23,134 bases of DNA from contig JAANSK020251273.1 in NCBI GenBank assembly GCA_011763485.2, forward strand, positions 1 through 23,134, given 5' to 3'. Both the position numbers and the translations under genes were made by a program. Below are positions 9,560-19,349 of this stretch, in pieces; positions within the stretch are counted from its first letter, which is position 1; every line of letters starts with the position of its first letter. The notes under the pieces were generated by a model. That model was not told the origin of the DNA. It did not search any database and worked only from the letters and a program-made list of their open reading frames with translations. Source of the stretch: Isoetes engelmannii. Lineage: Eukaryota; Streptophyta; Lycopodiopsida; Isoetales; Isoetaceae.

Positions 9560-10385
9560 TCACATTTGTTCGTGGTTTTGGTGGAGCCCGTTCTTCTCTA
9601 TGGAGTGTAGGTATAAGGACCTGTGGTATCACTTGCCACCTGGAATGACTTGGAGCGGATTCAGAAGGCATTTCTAGCCCGGGCACTTGGGGTCAAGTCC
9701 AGGGTCACGTATCAGATACTCCTGCAGGAAACTAGTTTCTTACCTTTACAGAAGGCGGCGCTAGATCGTCCTCATCTACTTTCAAAAGCTAGTCAGTATG
9801 GGGAATACTCGCCTCCTGCATCTCGCATATGCCATGGCAATGGGTCCACAATGCCTCCAAGTCCATTGGAAGGAGAAGCGAGCAAATTGGCTCTTCAGAT
9901 GCAAGAGCAGAAGTGCATACAGGTAGAAAACGAGGAGGATCACAATAATCTGAGGCAGTATCTCGATGCTTGTTAAGGCTTTGGAACAGGAAAAACTTGC
10001 GCACTACAAAAGCCAGATTAACCCCATGCTTGAGCCGGGTCCACAAGAGCACATGGGAGCACATTTACCTCTGAAGAAGTGCAAACTCATTGCGTCAATC
10101 TGCACAAGTGCATATTGCCTCCGTATTGAAACAGGTATACGCATCCGAGAGGCACGAGAGGACATGCTATGTATGTGTTGCCCGTTGGGATCTATGAGGA
10201 CAAGTGCCACACTCTTCAGTACTGCCCAACATTTGAGCGTATCAGGGCGCGCTACGTTGACTTGATTCTACCTGACCAGTCGCTCCATGTGATGCTAGAC
10301 ACAGCTTCAGTAGGGATACTGGGATCATATCTCCAGGAGGTGATGGATCTACACATCAAATTGTGTCCTCCAACACTTCATTGAT
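9560..10385 (+). pseudogene. LINE ORF2 C-terminal region, decayed
   Basis: Frames on the plus strand match the post-RT part of the same kind of LINE. SLATWNDLERIQKAFLARAL followed by GVKSRVTYQILLQET is open at 9623-9976, and the finger-like end YEDKCHTLQYCPTFERIRAR lies at 10191-10250. The full cysteine motif CMCCPLG is read in another frame just before it (about 10171-10191), so at least two frameshifts and several stops separate the blocks. The last open frame ends at 10384. The piece complements the inverted RT fragment at 8871-9308. Confidence 0.65.
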
Positions 10386-10585
10386 ATCTACCATTGTACA
10401 ATCTGTCAGCAGACTTATTATTGCTAAGTTTTTCCCCTTGAAAACCCTTGGGGGTGGGGTTTTTTTAATCCTGGGAAGTAATACATCTGATGCATCCTCC
10501 CTCCCTTCCTTCCTCCCTTTCTTCCTTTGTTGGGTCCCACAAGCCTATTGGTCTCAGTGCAATAAAAATCAAATCAATTCAATTA

Positions 10586-11750
10586 TTTATATTGCTATTC
10601 TTGCCATAGTAATTCACACATAATTCTTACAATGACTAAACATATATGCGTGGCAATGCCACTAGTGTTATATTTAATATAGTTCTTTACTTGTGAAGGT
10701 AGAAGCTGAAGCATATCAAAGCCCGTTTTATCTAGTTGGATAATGCATGTGATCATGTGTACGTATGTTGGGACAGATAGATGTGCATTTTTAGAAGAGT
10801 TTTCCTAGGTTGGATTTGCAGTTGGGCAGAATCGCAGATTTGGGGTTGGTAAAAAAGGGCAGGAACAAATGGTCTAGCAATAAGGACCTGAGCCTCTGCA
10901 GGAAGAGTAGGTAGGGCCTGCTCGTTTGCCAAGAAATAGGAAAAATCGTCCAAAACCTGACTTTGGATATGTCAGAACAGGGAAATTATCTTAGCTTTGA
11001 ATATGCCAAGACAGGAAAAATCATCCGAAAATTGACTTTGGATATGCCAGAACAGGAGATAGTTTAAAGATGAAACACCAGACGCTTTGATTCCTGGGAT
11101 AGAGAAATCAAGCAGGTATACTCCATTAACTGAAGCATGCAAGGTAATTTTCTTTTCCATAAAACTTTGTCTGGTTCGATTGGAACCGTCTTGAATTGTC
11201 CCATCTGTTGCAAATGATCTCTTGCGGAGGCTAAAATCGTCCAAAAATTCTTCTATCTAGATCCTATGATTTTGCAGTGCAGACAACACAGGAAGTGGCA
11301 CCAAAAAAAAACTCTACCAGAGAGGGCAAGGAGAGGGTAAAGGAGTGGAGAGTAGAGATATTGAAGGCATGGCTTCAAGCAAATAGCCAATTGAATTATC
11401 CGATGTGATTACTTAGTTTCGTGTTGTCTTTTCATTTGGGTTGCTGATGTTAACAGGTGGTTTGACATTTGCCGGATCACAACCGATTTTTTTGAAGCTT
11501 TTGGAGCATGCTGCATGCTATGCATTTTTATCACCTATATATTTACTCCTAGATTAATGGTAATTTAATATGTAATATAAGTGATTGAAATTTCAAGATG
11601 CAGCAAAGACAAACATAACATTTTTATCACATGTGTTATTTAGCTAATGAGGTTCAGTGAATGACCTAATTCATCTGGCTATGCACAATTCAAAGAAGAA
11701 ATATTGCATAAAAAATGCATACGAAAATAGAAATATGATTAGGTTGGAGT
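10586..11750. other. AT-rich noncoding stretch
   Basis: I see no gene. The only structure is the degenerate repeat at 10936-11057. Two minus-strand frames here both begin MDDFS because the GGAAAAATCGTCC repeat element recurs; they look like chance frames. Confidence 0.5.
10936..11057. repeat. Degenerate tandem repeat, about 35-41 bp period
   Basis: CTTTGGATATGTCAGAACAG, CTTTGAATATGCCAAGACAG and CTTTGGATATGCCAGAACAG follow one another, separated by variants of GGAAAAATCATCCGAAAA. Three diverged units of unequal length are visible. The AAAATCGTCC element recurs alone at 11233. Divergence between units suggests an old duplication. Confidence 0.75.
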
Positions 11751-11988
11751 TGAAATGGTCGATGGGCTCACCAAAACTGCAAAATCCAGAACAACACTCG
11801 AAAATCCTACCTCTACGGTACCCCTCTTTCAGAAGAATGTGGGATTTGAACAGTTGGATGCCGAGAGTCTCATCTTAAGAACAAGCAAGCTACACAAGCA
11901 GCACGAAATCTTCAAGCTGTCCACTCTGCTCCGGAGATGCCATAACAAGAAGATTTTTCACTTCGAGCTGACAAACTGCTCATCAGCC

Positions 11989-13828
11989 ATGGCTCCTCTC
12001 GGATTGCCATCTAATTCACACCTTATTCATCCTCTTGCCTTGGCCTCTTCTAATTTCGCTCTGGATTTGCAACAATTTCCACCACTTTCTGCTTCCAACT
12101 CCATGTATGCTTCTTCTTTGTGCCCCATTCTGCCTAAACCTGCTACTGTCTCTTTGCCTTCTCCGTCTGCTGGTGTTCTGCCTTCCCATTACTCAATGCC
12201 CTCCTTGTCGTCTAGTCTTCTGCCTCCTCCTCCTCCGTCTACTCCTCTGCTTCTGCTTCCTTTTCTACTGGCCCTATGTTTCGCCCTGCTCCTTGGACTG
12301 TTGTGGATACGATTTCTCGTGCTTCTCATGCATGCATTAGTGACGGGATTAAACGACACATGTCATCTGATGTTCGGTCTGCTTGGGTCGCCGCAGCAGT
12401 AAATATTATGATGGAGAATAATAAAGAAGAGGTCTCAACATATTTAAAGGAGCTGCAAACCACAGATGACCAGATGGACATTCAACTTCCTCATGAAAAT
12501 GTTTTCGACGAGGCGCAAGAGTGTTCTAATGCCTTTGCTCAGGCTAGAGTTTTAGTTGTTAAAATCGATCATGGTGCACATCTACAGTGTGTTCAAAACC
12601 TAGTATCTTATGCTGTTGTTTGTCACTTCACTGGTCAAATTTTTTTTTTTTTTGAAGAACTGAATCTCAATGAAATCAAAGAATGGCAATGATACAAAGT
12701 AAGTGGAGAGGAAAGTGAACTGCCCCAAAGAGATAGCAATACCCCACCACTCCAACATCTCACCAACTACTGCTATACAAAATGGCCTTCATCATCCACA
12801 ACACCCAGGAAGTCCCGCCAAATGGCGAACTTTCGCTCCGCCAGTCCCGGAAACACCAAAAGGATGGATTTTTGGCTCAAACAACACCTTCAAAAATTGG
12901 GACTGCCTCAACATGAGTTGTTGAAGATTCTTGATAAGCAGAAAAATTATTTATTGATCATGTTCGATTCTCCGGTAGCAGTTGATAAGTTGATGGAGCG
13001 CGGCGTGGATCCTTTGTGGGGGCATTATCTTTTGTATTAGGTATACACCCCTGGCTTCTTGTTCAACAAATATGGTGCACTCCGAATGCCCTGTTGGTTC
13101 GTCTTGGAGGATTTTCCTATTGAATTGCAAGTCCCACATTTCATGATTGCTATTGCTAATGGCTTGGGTATCTACCTTGCTCATTCAATTGTCAATGGCC
13201 CACGAGTTTGTATCTCCCTTCCTATTGATGCTTCTCTTCCAAAATCTGTTGTTATTAAAAGTGACCCCCTTTTTTTCAAATACAATTTGTCCTTGTTTAA
13301 TGGTCCTGGCTTGCTAATATGTTTCCAAATGTAAAAGGCTTCTCACCTTATCGCACTAGGCACTCTAATCCCTCTATCCCTACAATTTCATATGTCTCAA
13401 ATCACGTGTCTTCCTCCGCCTCGGCTGACTCTGTACCTCTTGCACCCTTTGTTTCGAGCACTGAATTTCCTACTTCAGCTCCTCTAGCCTCTCCTTCTTC
13501 ACCCCTTGCTATCACATTTGTCGTCAACTTTTTCGTTAAACAGCATGAAAGACTAGCACAGATTGCACGTAAACAAGAATGGTTGGAGGCCTCACTGGAT
13601 GATTGGTCCATCCCCCATATGGAAAGAGTTGCTCTTCGAAGGAATACATATGCCCCACCACCATCCATCTCTGAGTATATCCCTCCTGTTGAGCCAGCAT
13701 CAGCCACTATTGTTACAACACTTCTTGTGGCATCAAGGCAGCTCTAGGTAAACCAAGCAGAAAATGAGATGCCTGCTCATGTTGATTCTATGGATTTGGA
13801 TCGACTACCAGACCCACTTGCGCAATGA
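11989..13828 (+). pseudogene. LINE ORF1 (DUF4283-like RNA-binding protein), decayed
   Basis: The N-terminal part from ATG 11989 (MAPLGLPSNSHL) is Ser/Pro/Leu rich. The frame then shifts near 12260-12290 to the continuation PAPWTVVDTISRASHACISD, an RNA-binding DUF4283-like region. After the nested LINE it resumes with MDFWLKQHLQKLGLPQHELL (from 12844) and the core VDPLWGHYLLY, then VYTPGFLFNKYGALRMPCWF after a stop at 13038. A second frameshift near 13320 leads to a Pro/Ser-rich and basic C-terminal part. In that last frame the ORF passes one more stop (13745) and ends at TGA 13826. The W-x-P-G-F ... PVW-type layout is typical of plant L1 ORF1. No zinc knuckle is visible. Length without the insertion is about 535 codons. 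Confidence 0.7.
12640..12860 (-). mobile_element. Antisense LINE 3' end nested in ORF1
   Basis: A 14-base T run (12640-12653) followed by GAAGAACTGA marks the 3' end of a minus-strand LINE inserted into the ORF1 of the + strand element. The sequence up to about GGAAACACC (12847-12855) is clearly homologous to the insert at 17635 (shared words include ATGGCGAACTT and CCACTCCA), so both are copies of one family. It is only about 220 bases long, that is, strongly 5' truncated. It lies between HFTGQ and MDFWLKQ of the host ORF. The exact right edge and any target-site duplication are unclear. Confidence 0.75.
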
Positions 13829-14455
13829 AACTAGTTTCTTGAAATGTTAGGGGTGTTGCCTCTTTCCTGACTAAATGAAGCAGATTGTCTATGGCTCTTG
13901 CTAGGTTGAATTCAGACTTTCATTGTCTAAAAAAGCACAAATGCAAGAAAGATGATATGCACAAAGTTGCTTCAGTAGTTGGCAGGCAATATAATGTTCT
14001 TGTAGCTGCAGCGAACACAACAAAGGCAGGGGTTCTCAACGCATGGAAGCATGATATAGCGGTCACATTCACTCAGGTTGACGGGTTTGGATATTGGATC
14101 ATTATCAAATGGTTTGATAATGGACAAGAATGGGGACTTGTGAATGTTTACGCTCATAATAGACCTCGTCAAAGGGGTGCACTTTTGGCTACATTGAGAG
14201 CCAAATTGGTTAGGCTAGGTGCTCATATAGCTTGGCTGCTAGTGGGGGACTTCAATATAGTCGAACTGGTGGCTGGCAAGTGTGGCAGGAGGACTGAGAC
14301 TGTTCAGGATTTCGAACACGAGCAATGGCAACGGCTAATTCAGGACTGTAGTTTTGCAGAAGTGGATGGAGATCCGACCTTTACCTAGAACAATGGTTGG
14401 TTGGGTGACGGAAGGGCATATGCAAGACATGATAGGAGATTGTGATCTAAAATAG
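13825..14455 (+). pseudogene. LINE ORF2 N-terminal endonuclease domain, truncated
   Basis: ATG 13825 begins MKLVS-stop-NVRGVAS, the standard start of an L1 ORF2 apurinic-like endonuclease (usually SWNVRG); the Trp codon reads TGA. The frame is open again at 13885-14385, with KAGVLNAWKHDIAVTFTQVD, WGLVNVYAHNRPRQRGAL and the catalytic-type WLLVGDFNIVE. After a TAG at 14386 the same frame continues NNGWLGDGRAYARHDR, matching the conserved ...TWTN...RLDR end of the domain. There is no room for the His-containing C-terminal motif, and similarity stops near 14455. The start codon overlaps the ORF1 stop (ATGA). Confidence 0.8.
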
Positions 14456-15800
14456 AAGTATCCAGTAGGTTCTTGCATATCAATTCTAGCAAAGAAGTGC
14501 AATTCCTCAGTTTCGAGGACTTGTTGAAGTCATTTCCAGTGTTCACAGAGGACCATCTACTTGAGATTGCTAGGATGGATATGTTGTACATCAAGGACAA
14601 TATCAACAAGACAACATTTCAGGATACACTTCCAGCGGCCATGGTGACTGCTATTGACTATATCATGATGCCAGAAAAGGATAGAGAAAGACCACAGTCA
14701 AGAAACAGGGTCCAAATTTGCAACGGGGCTAGTATTCCCACTGCCTCTGTTTTGGAGAATGCTCAGTTGATCTGTGTCGACATGCGGGGCTACAAAGAAG
14801 ATTGGATTGTTTCCCGGTTCCTGGATATGTATAGAAGGGTCTTGCCAATGACGGTCTGCAGTGCATTTCACCTCATCACGCTACGTCTTCCCGGCACATG
14901 TCCAACTGTCTCTACAGCGCAGCTCGAGGGCGGCGGCCAGATTTACATCGGCACCTACGAAGCCCCTGGATTTGAGAATAAGAAGCGCATCAAACAGCAC
15001 CAGTACTTTGTCACCGACATCTCGATTACTAGAGGTGCTGACATGGCCCGAATTCAAGCGGCAAGTCTGGATCTACGTTTCTCCTTGCCAGCTCATCCAG
15101 GACAGAAGTACCCAATGCCACAGTGGACATGCACAGGTGATAAGGAGGCGGACAAGAAACAATGAAAGCACAGGAAGAAGATGTTCGGGGATAGAATGAA
15201 GTACAGCTTGATGCAAATGGAAGGGGATGAAGTCTTCCAGCCACAAATGCAGACGTCCTTTACGTTCTACATTGTGCAGCAACTAGTTCCGCAAGATGCA
15301 TGCGTGCTTGACTTCCCATAAGTGGTGCATTTTCCAGAGCTACTCTAATGTAGGAAAAGAAGAGCGTAGCCTTGGAACATGATGACAGGAATGTAAGGCT
15401 CCTGCGAAACTTCTTCGACTAGCTTCGGAAGCTAGCAAAATAAGAGCCAGAGGCAACTGTCGAAGATGCAGTGGGATATGTTGATCAGGACAGAGGTGAA
15501 CCTTCTAGAGCAGCTAAGGATGCAGTCGTAATGCAGGAGGCAGTGCTACCAGAGGACTTAGACGCTAGCATCGACAAATGGGATGCTCCTGAATACGCGG
15601 ATACTTTGGAAAGACTGAGGAATGGAAAAACCAGAGCCTCCATGGTTGACAAGGTATGTAGTGGTTTAGATGAAATGGAAAGGGAGCTTGTTAACATGGA
15701 CCATCTTTTCTTAGGCCTGGAAAATTTGAGCAAGAATCTTGACGGAGCCATGGATCTACTTGGTGTGATTCCATCCAGGAATCATCAGGGGAAGTAATAG
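14456..15800 (+). pseudogene. Possible N4/N6 DNA methyltransferase-like gene remnant
   Basis: The main open frame is 14473-15165 (first ATG 14575), and later open frames continue the apparent protein to 15797; about five breaks are present overall. I do not recognise the whole protein, but the order of motifs resembles a beta-class amino-methyltransferase. First comes a block with ICVDMRGYKEDW followed by RFLDMYRRVL, placed like the catalytic D-P-P-Y region. Then come a variable region and FQPQMQTSFTFYIVQQL with ACVLDF, placed like the HPTQKP...VLDPFxGSGTT motif that binds S-adenosylmethionine. An acidic helical C-terminal part (15471-15797) follows. The D-P-P-Y motif is not intact. The sequence abuts the LINE endonuclease in the same orientation and frame. 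The origin is unknown: host gene copy, mobile element cargo or old virus-derived sequence. Confidence 0.4.
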
Positions 15801-17256
15801 ACGCCCAACGAGACGAGGATGCAAACCTCCTTGGCGAACATCAGGACCATTTTAAAATGATTGATTTCATGACTCACAGTTAACCCGATGTTCTTTGTTC
15901 TCCATTTCGAGACCTTCGGATAGAGAGGACGCAGGGTCCTTCACTAGATAGAGAGGACGCATGGTCCACCGGCAACGAGGATATAGTTGTGGGAGATTGA
16001 CGATGTGGGAGATCGACTCAGAAAGTGGTAATGTCCATCTAGGTACAGAAACTGGGGAGGATCCCCTTGAAAAATCGCAATTGCGGTTCATATAAGCTTG
16101 AAAGTTGCACCAAGATGCTACTATTTGGCGTTGTTCACAATACTGATGTATATAAGAAATTATTTTTCCATGTAAGTATAATCGCCATTTTCGTTTATTT
16201 CTATCTCTACGTTAACTGGAAATATTGATTTGAAATAAAATGTATTCGTAATTCGCTGCCTACATCGTGGCAATCTTGTGCACACAATCGCAACAGCGAT
16301 CCTCTAGGCCCTAAACCCATTGACGTGGAGCACATGTATATACCAAAATATTAAAAAGGCCGCCAAATTTTATCGTCCGTGAGGTTGACTGGAAGTGGAC
16401 CTCATAATTTCGTGTTTAACGCCGGGTTCTGTAGGTTTTTTTGCTTGGGAGGGACTTTGGCTGTTCTAAAACTACCCTGTATATGCCCCTGACAAGCTAT
16501 ATGGAGCAGAACGAGAATGTACGGATTCTCAAATCAATAAATTTGTGCATAAAAATAACGTTCTTTTATATTCTTGGATCTTGCTTATTTTCCAAGTTTT
16601 TGGCATTTTTTCTAGCCACATATCATGAACAAGGAGTTCCCATTTTGTATTAACTTGAACAAGTCAATGATTTTGAGGAAAAGTATTCGTAAATTTTATC
16701 TCTTGGATCAGAGCGCCCATCACACATATTTTCGTTGGAATTAGCTAGGAGTGTCAATTCTAGTTATATGAGTTATAACTGTTCTTGTTGTCTTTAAGTT
16801 GTTAAAATAGAATAGAATAAACAATACCTTCTTATATTGCTTGCAATTGTCCATAATAAAGTTAGTGCTTTTGTTGTGGGAGCTTGGCCTTTGGCCTTCA
16901 TATTAGTGTACCAAATAAGCATTGCCATTTGGATCATGCAAAAGTTGTAATGCTAGGCATAGTTGATTGTCAGAAATATTAGTCAATCAATGAAATATTT
17001 GCCAATTTATAAACTCAATTCAACTTGATATTTTCAAGATCACAACTTCACAGTCTGTTCATATGATGAGATAAAATAACAACGCCCTTTATCCCAACTA
17101 TTTCAATGAAGCATGTTAAGCATTGAGAATTTTATCACTTAAACTATTGAATACTCATACAAATATCAAACATGAGTACTGTAGCAACAAGCAAACCTTC
17201 CACTTAGTGTCGTCAAGATCACTGTGGTTAACTAAATAATTTCTATACATATTGTG
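15801..17256. other. Noncoding stretch
   Basis: No gene recognised. GATAGAGAGGACGCA plus flanks is repeated with a 28-base period at 15919-15967, and a 16-base repeat GTGGGAGATYGAC lies near 15988-16017. The rest is AT-rich. Part of the left end may be the 3' flank of the methyltransferase-like sequence. Confidence 0.5.
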
Positions 17257-17259
17257 TAT

Positions 17260-18460
17260 ATGTAATGGTAATCCCAACGGTTCTGGAATCACCGAATTTT
17301 GGCTCGATCCGAACTGTGTGGAACAGAGCAATTCAAAGTTTCTCTTGGCTCCATTTCACTAGACCGAGAATTGCATTTCCTATTTAGGTTAAGGATATAT
17401 TTATAGGAAGATTAAAAGCTTAACCTTATCTACAATGGTTGACATAACATCATACCATTGCAAGTATAACCTAAGTTTTATAATATCACCATAATGATTC
17501 AACTTAGGTTATAAGATCTTGTGGATTTTTCTTCTTTCTCAGCTTCATCAACCTTGAGATCATGATATGAACATAGCTCCCTATTCCAACATTCCCCTTT
17601 CATATCATAATCTCAGCACATCTTTGCAGTTCAATTTTTTTTTTTTTTGAAGAACTGATGTCATTATATTAAAAGAATAACAATGATATACAGTGAGTGA
17701 GGAGAAAAAGAAACGGCCCCGAAGAGGCAGCGATACCCTGCCACTCCATCATCATCTCAACTACACCTGGACAAAACGTCCATCATCATCCACTATCCCC
17801 AAGAAGGTTCGCCAGATGGCGAACTTCCGCTCTGCCAACCCTGGAAACACCTGGAAACTTTGAAACAACTGTACCTCAGACGGGGAATCAAGGAGGCTGA
17901 TGGCTGCTGGACCCCCTGAAAAACCCACAGTTCAAATTTTCAGTCGACTTCTGAATCCTTTTTGTACCCAAGTTCTTAGTCGAAATATCTGCCAACTATT
18001 TATCTAAGCAAGCATAGCTCACGTGAATCTAGTTCTTTTGCACAATATCCCTTATATAATGCATCTCCATTTCGATGTGTTTTGTCCTTTCATGTATAAC
18101 TGGATTTTTAGTCATTGCAATACAACTCTGATTATCACAAAATAATTCAGTGCTACCTTCCTGCTTGACATCTAGTTCTTCTAAGAATCTTCTTTTCCAG
18201 ATGATTTCCTTTGCTGCTAATGTTGTGGATGCATATTCTGCTTCTGCAGTTGAGGATTGTTTCTTACTTCTCCAACTAATGAGTCCTCCTCCTAACATCA
18301 AGACATATGTTGATTTCTTTCATCCACATCCCCACACCAGTCAACATCACTATATGCTTTTAACTTCAGGTCCTTGGAATCATAAACAATTCCATTATTT
18401 TTTGGATCCCTTTAAATACCTTAACACTTTCTTAGCTGCTTGCCAGTGACTGAACCCTGG
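17260..18460 (-). mobile_element. Ty1/copia LTR-retrotransposon fossil (3' part)
   Basis: Minus-strand fossil. Parts, in element order: the end of the RT / connection region (about 18450-18300), the RNase H domain (18301 to about 17955), an internal noncoding tail, a purine-rich tract next to the LTR (about 17592-17602), and one putative 3' LTR (about 17260-17591) that starts TGTTGGAATAGGG and carries a TATA-like motif. RNase H is recognised by SWRSKKQSSTAEAEYA, FCDNQSCIAMTKNP and HERTKHIEMEMHYIRD. The gag, integrase and most RT parts and the other LTR are not in the window. It is broken, with several breaks, and looks old. A LINE 3' end (17635-17927) was inserted between RNase H and the LTR. 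The inner LTR edge is firmer than the outer one. Confidence 0.75.
17635..17927 (-). mobile_element. Antisense LINE 3' end nested in the copia fossil
   Basis: A 14-base T run (17635-17648) and GAAGAACTGATG mark the 3' end of a minus-strand LINE of the same family as 12640-12860. It is flanked by CAGTTCAATTTT (17628-17639) on the left and CAGTTCAAATTTT (17928-17940) on the right, a probable target-site duplication of about 10 bases. The insert is about 290 bases and non-coding. On the + strand GGCAG (17726-17730) and CTGCC (17738-17742) could form a hairpin in its 3' UTR. Confidence 0.8.
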
Positions 18461-18967
18461 ATTGTTGTTGTGTAAAATGAAAATACAGTCGACTAAAACA
18501 AAAATTAATAAAATTTGAAGTGCCTAAAATAAAATTTTAAGCTTAAATAACACTTTTAGCCAACCATTGGACGTTAAAATGTTTATCTTTATCTTTATCT
18601 TTTAAAATTATATTGTAAAATGACTTTCCGGTAAAAATCCGTGGGTGTAAAAATTTTCCGGTGTCAGAAACCCAAAAAACCTTTGGTTATTTCATTTTAA
18701 AAAAATTCCAAAAACTTTTTCACCGCTAGGAAAAGAACTAGAAATTATAGCCGTTAGATCACTAGATATGCTAGCATATGGCTCAAGCCCTCTACCGAAC
18801 AAATTGCCCCTCAACAGGCGGCAATCCAAAAAACAAAATGGCAAACCATAATTTATATACGATACATTAATAATTAACACTACAATTAAAAAGTATCACT
18901 ATCTGGCAAACAATAATTTACAAATGATAAATTTATTGGCACTTTTTCTAATATGATTGTTTGTGTA

Positions 18968-19142
18968 GATGATGGTTGTTGTGATTATCGGATTTCTGAA
19001 GGATGTTGTTCAACATATAGATGTTCAAGGTTTCAACGTATACTATCAGAGATGATGGTTGTTATAACTATCGCAATCCTTCAGCATTCCTGAAGGATGT
19101 TGTTTAGCATATGGATGTAAAATTTCAATGTATACCATCAGA
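18968..19142. repeat. Old tandem duplication, about 83-92 bp
   Basis: Two units start GATGATGGTTGTT at 18968 and 19051. They share CTGAAGGATGTTGTT and ATACTATCAGA / ATACCATCAGA. The second unit is longer by a small insertion near 19075, and the units differ at many places, so the event is old. Confidence 0.8.
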
Positions 19143-19203
19143 ATCGGCTACTAATTTAGAAACGAGTGTAGCAAACAATACGGAAGCAAGAGATAAGGTT
19201 TTG

Positions 19204-19349
19204 ACATTTTAGGATGTGCAAGTATTGCCCAAAAAGCTAGCAAGGACGATAAGTAAGGTGCCAAGATCTGCAACTAAAACATTTTAGGATGTGCAAGTAT
19301 TGCCTAAAAAGCTAGCAAGGGCGATCAGTAAGGTGCCAAGATCTGCAAC
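19204..19349. repeat. 75-bp tandem duplication
   Basis: Two units begin ACATTTTAGGATGTGCAAGT at 19204 and 19279. They differ at three positions over about 71 bases, so this event is younger than the neighbouring duplication at 18968. Each unit ends AAGATCTGCAAC. No coding meaning is apparent. Confidence 0.9.

Larger units (their letters stand above)
8826..10585. mobile_element. Non-L1 LINE with internal inversion (twin-priming type)
   Basis: The RT part is on the minus strand (8871-9308), while the C-terminal part of the same kind of ORF2 plus the 3' UTR lies on the plus strand (about 9560-10585). The arrangement, antisense 5' part then sense 3' part, is the classic product of twin priming during target-primed reverse transcription. 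The 3' end holds a CCTTCC-rich tract (10498-10526) and a tail of CAAAT/CAATT repeats (about 10561-10583) instead of pure poly(A). Chance juxtaposition of two separate copies is the alternative. Outer limits are approximate, and no target-site duplication was found. Confidence 0.65.
11750..14455 (+). mobile_element. L1-type LINE, 5' half (ORF1 and start of ORF2)
   Basis: The order is a 5' region, ORF1 (11989-13828) and ORF2 beginning at 13825 with the endonuclease domain. Similarity ends near 14455, before the RT. ORF1 is interrupted by an antisense LINE 3' end (12640-12860). The 3' half of a closely similar LINE in the same orientation starts near 20200, so the two may once have been one element. 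The left boundary is not defined by any repeat. Confidence 0.75.

Noticed and set aside
10753-11244. Two minus-strand frames both starting MDDFS, suggesting a duplicated small gene
   Set aside because: The shared start comes from the recurring AAAATCGTCC repeat element; the rest of the two frames is unrelated.
12035-12340. Leu/Cys-rich 101-codon frame resembling a membrane protein
   Set aside because: It is the alternate frame of the Ser/Pro-rich LINE ORF1 N-terminus (CT-rich codons).
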